From an uncultured Lachnospiraceae bacterium (GTDB lineage: Bacteria > Bacillota > Clostridia > Lachnospirales > Lachnospiraceae), in the NCBI GenBank assembly GCA_902779395.1, contig CACZBK010000005.1:119197-183196 (forward strand): DNA of 64,000 nucleotides. The letters run 5' to 3'. How positions within the stretch are numbered: the first letter of the stretch is position 1; every line of letters starts with the position of its first letter. The translations under genes and the position numbers were made by a program. The notes under the pieces were generated by a model. The model ran no database searches. It was not told the DNA's origin and was given only the letters and a program-made list of their open reading frames with translations. Below are positions 61,768 through 64,000 of the stretch, in pieces.

Positions 61768-61848
61768 CGGGCAGGGAAGACGAAGTCGCTCCCTGCTCGG
61801 ACGCGAGCCGCCGGTCAGCTTTAGCTGACATCTTCCTTTCGGCGGCTC
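61768..61848 (-). repeat. pair of strong hairpins in the GNAT operon leader
   Basis: Hairpin 1 (61768-61799): CGGGCAGGGA with TCCCTGCTCG and an inner GAC/GTC. Hairpin 2 (61805-61848): GAGCCGCC with GGCGGCTC, enclosing TCAGCT/AGCTGA. They lie between the attenuator and the first gene. They are more GC-rich than the surroundings and look like a mobile palindromic unit; no known riboswitch was recognised. Confidence 0.6.
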
Positions 61849-61855
61849 TGTGATT

Positions 61856-61892
61856 AAAAAAACCGCTTACCCGGATTCGGATAAGCGGTTTT
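61856..61892 (-). terminator. attenuator terminator of the GNAT operon leader
   Basis: Perfect 11-bp arms TAAGCGGTTTT (61882-61892) and AAAACCGCTTA (61859-61869) with an inner CCG/CGG. On the minus strand it is followed by seven T. It sits 36 bases after the leader frame stop and before all structural genes. Confidence 0.75.
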
Positions 61893-61927
61893 AAAAATAA
61901 GTCTTTAACTGTCTTTTCGCTTCTTCC

Positions 61928-62020
61928 TCATCCTCTTCCAAATACCAAAATATGACCATAACGCTTGGTCATAGTCTCTATCATGGTAATATGTGAATAT
62001 GAGGAATTCAAAACAAACAC
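61928..62020 (-). CDS. 30-residue leader peptide of the GNAT operon
   Basis: GTG start at 62018-62020, AAGGAG 9 bases upstream. The peptide begins MFVLNSSYSHIT and ends MIETMTKRYGHILVFGRG. The inverted repeat TATGACCA (61951-61958) / TGGTCATA (61966-61973) lies inside the coding part, so a ribosome paused there would open or hold this stem. Size, place and hairpins match leader frames of inducible ribosome-drug resistance genes. The loop AAGCG matches the terminator arm over 5 bases only, so the antiterminator is weak on paper. Confidence 0.65.
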   Translation of the reverse strand: MFVLNSSYSHITMIETMTKRYGHILVFGRG

Positions 62021-62050
62021 TTAACAATGCTCCTTAAAAAATATATTGAC

Positions 62051-62079
62051 ACTTTACTACCGCATGGCGTTCTTGTCAA
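62051..62079 (-). promoter_or_regulatory. promoter of the GNAT operon
   Basis: TTGACA (62074-62079), 17 bp, TAAAGT (62051-62056) on the minus strand, about 24 bases before the leader GTG. Confidence 0.7.
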
Positions 62080-62089
62080 CCATTAATTG

Positions 62090-62117
62090 AACCACGGGGA
62101 CGGTCCTCATGGTTTTT
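62090..62117. repeat. ACCACGGGG palindrome family member in a divergent region
   Basis: AACCACGGGGA CGG TCCTCATGGTTTTTT. It sits upstream of both the minus leader and the plus ABC gene, so it cannot serve as their terminator. The gap 61745-62250 otherwise holds the two hairpins, attenuator, leader peptide and promoter listed separately. Confidence 0.7.
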
Positions 62118-62250
62118 TCATTGTGCATCCCTGCATTATATGATATTGTTAAAACATTATTTCTGACTCAGACGGGCATATTATCAAACTGTGTTACATT
62201 CAGTATCCGATCAGCCGCTGAAAGGTAACCATTCTGTAAGGAGCACACTT

Positions 62251-63978
62251 ATGAAAACACTGTGGAAACTCACGAAAGAAGCCGCCCGCTATAAAGGCTT
62301 ATATGTTATCGCAATACTATCTACCTTCGGACTGACAATTGTAAATCTTATCGCTCCCAAGGTCCTCTCCGCAATGACCGGCCTTGTGGAAAAGGGCGTG
62401 GATGATACCGCTCTTACATCCATCATACGCTTAGCCGCCATATTACTGGCGCTGTACCTGCTGCGGGTACTGTTCCGTTTCTTAAGCAATTATCTGGCTC
62501 ACAGAGCAGCCTGGTATCTTGTCGGCGACCTGCGCAGCCGCCTGTATGAAAAGCTTCAAAGCCTAGATCTTGGATTTTTTCACGACAAACAGACCGGCGA
62601 TCTTATGAGCCGCGTGATCAATGACACCAGAGATTTTGAACTGCTTTATGCACATATGATCCCCGATATCATCACAAATCTCGTTACTTTTATCGGCGTA
62701 TTGGCGATCCTGCTTTCTATCAATTGGAAACTTGCTCTTATCACCTGCTGCCCCATACCGCTGATCCTTATATCCGGCGTTATTTTTGCAAAGATCATCC
62801 GCCCGTATTTTAAGGCCTCGCAAAAAGTCATGGGCGAACTCAACGCGCAGCTGCAGGACAGCCTCTCCGGTCTGCACGAGATCCAGGCCTTTGGCCAGGA
62901 AGCATACGAAGGGGAACGTGTCCGGATGAAGAGTCTGGACCAGGTAATAGCAATGCTAAAAGCCTTAAAAGCAAGCGCGATCTTCCATCCCTGTGTAGAG
63001 CTATTGTCCTCTTTGGGTACCGTACTTGTGGTATTTTTCGGTGGATACATGGCTTATCAAAAGCAGATCTCCGTAGCGGACATTGTAGCCTTTGTCCTCT
63101 ATCTTTCGCTGTTTTACGCGCCTGTATCCGGGCTTGCAAACCTTTTGGAAAATCTGCAGCAATCTTTAGCAGGCGCAGAGCGTGTAACGCTTATTCTTGA
63201 CACACCATCAACGATACAGAACGCAGAAGACGCCAAACCTCTGGAAAATGTAAAAGGCGCTCTTTGCTTTGATCATGTTACTTTCCATTATGAAAATGCG
63301 ATCCCGGTGCTCAAAGATGTTTCCTTCTCCTGCGAACCCGGCATGATGGTTGCACTTGTCGGTCCAACGGGTGTCGGCAAAACAACCGCTACACAGCTTA
63401 TCTCCAGATTTTATGATCCCGTGGAAGGCCGTATCCTGATCGACGGACAGGATATCAAAACTGTCACACTTGAAAGCCTTCGCCACAATATTTCCCCCGT
63501 TCTTCAGGATACCTTTCTGTTTAACGGCAGCATCGCCGAAAACATTGGCTATGCCCGCCCCGACGCTACACGCGAAGAGATAGAATCGGCAGCAAAGGCA
63601 GCCAACATTCATGAGGATATACTGCATATGCCGGATAAATATGAAACGCAGGTCGGTGAACGCGGACTTCGTCTTTCCGGAGGACAAAAACAGCGCGTAG
63701 CCATAGCCCGCGCCATTTTAAGAAACAGTCCCATTATTGTGTTGGATGAAGCCACAGCATCTGTTGATGTACGAACGGAACAGCAGATACAGAAAGCGAT
63801 CGGTGAACTGGCAGGAAAACGCACGATCATCGCCATCGCACACCGCCTCTCCACCATAATGAATGCCGATCTTATACTTGTGATCCATGAAGGTATGATC
63901 GCTGAAAGCGGCACACATGATCAGCTCATGGAAAAGAAAGGAATTTACTATAATATGCAGAAGGCCCAGCTGGCCTGA
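62251..63978 (+). CDS. ABC exporter half-transporter
   Basis: 575 residues from the ATG at 62251 (GTAAGGAGCACACTT); an in-frame start at 62191 has no site. Six helices (about 20-300), Walker A GPTGVGKTT, signature LSGGQKQR, Walker B IIVLDEATASVD and switch histidine in AHRLS. The consensus site is complete, so it may form a homodimer or pair with a gene beyond the window. Confidence 0.93.
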   Translation: MKTLWKLTKEAARYKGLYVIAILSTFGLTIVNLIAPKVLSAMTGLVEKGVDDTALTSIIRLAAILLALYLLRVLFRFLSNYLAHRAAWYLVGDLRSRLYEKLQSLDLGFFHDKQTGDLMSRVINDTRDFELLYAHMIPDIITNLVTFIGVLAILLSINWKLALITCCPIPLILISGVIFAKIIRPYFKASQKVMGELNAQLQDSLSGLHEIQAFGQEAYEGERVRMKSLDQVIAMLKALKASAIFHPCVELLSSLGTVLVVFFGGYMAYQKQISVADIVAFVLYLSLFYAPVSGLANLLENLQQSLAGAERVTLILDTPSTIQNAEDAKPLENVKGALCFDHVTFHYENAIPVLKDVSFSCEPGMMVALVGPTGVGKTTATQLISRFYDPVEGRILIDGQDIKTVTLESLRHNISPVLQDTFLFNGSIAENIGYARPDATREEIESAAKAANIHEDILHMPDKYETQVGERGLRLSGGQKQRVAIARAILRNSPIIVLDEATASVDVRTEQQIQKAIGELAGKRTIIAIAHRLSTIMNADLILVIHEGMIAESGTHDQLMEKKGIYYNMQKAQLA

Positions 63979-64000
63979 TCATATCACCTGAAGGGTTCTC

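Noticed and set aside
61805-61848. Integron attC-like site
   Set aside because: The three-arm hairpin recalls attC, but the R-prime and R-double-prime core GTTRRRY/RYYYAAC motifs are absent and no integrase is present.
61750-61900. T-box or known riboswitch before the GNAT operon
   Set aside because: No T-box sequence or known aptamer core was found; a leader frame plus terminator explains the region better.

Overview
The window reads as a chromosomal segment of a low-to-mid-GC Firmicute, most likely a gut Clostridium of the Lachnospiraceae type (inference). Signs are consensus SigA promoters (TTGACA, 17 bp, TATAAT/TATACT), strong AGGAGG ribosome sites, frequent ATA codons, many PadR, YtrA-type GntR, LytTR/GHKL and XRE regulators attached to ABC transporters, CPBP proteases and AGCS symporters. 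Coding density is high and about four fifths of the genes lie on the minus strand. I see no rRNA, tRNA, CRISPR array, phage or classical insertion sequence.

Layout. 1-2983: a PadR-controlled ABC exporter operon, cut by the left edge. 2984-9199: potassium uptake (trkH, trkA), argG, a RidA protein and a frameshifted GH25 lysozyme. 9200-15549: a zinc-ribbon membrane protein, a first LytTR/GHKL two-component system around a CPBP protease, and an ECF sigma/anti-sigma pair. 16149-19544: a five-gene operon with two ABC modules around a GntR regulator. 19744-24537: a small membrane protein, a heterodimeric ABC exporter and an aquaporin. 24636-29294: a second LytTR/GHKL system with an ABC target operon. 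29355-36328: MFS transporter, CPBP protease, XRE regulators, radical SAM protein. 36487-39753: a TetR-controlled permease operon. 40041-44893: an FMN reductase, a tRNA-modifying E1-like enzyme, a second GntR/ABC module and a second sigma/anti-sigma pair. 44930-49526: RtcB RNA ligase with a MoxR ATPase and a metallopeptidase/VWA protein. 49588-56052: an alanine symporter operon and an XRE-TPR/ABC exporter pair. 56067-62079: an operon rich in GNAT acetyltransferases. 62251-63978: an ABC exporter.

The most interesting signals are regulatory. Both the RtcB operon and the GNAT operon start with a strong promoter, a short open reading frame with a strong Shine-Dalgarno sequence, and an intrinsic terminator ahead of the structural genes. 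This is the layout of ribosome-mediated attenuation. In the RtcB case the end of the short frame copies the 3-prime arm of the terminator, so an antiterminator is possible.

Two identical 100-bp copies of a long imperfect hairpin (33410-33509, 39892-39991) and about nine copies of a short ACCACGGGG...CCCCGTGGT palindrome make up a dispersed repeat system. Three genes appear to be transcribed without a leader. Two LytTR systems share a 21-bp-period operator, and a TetR operon has two matching sites 63 bp apart.
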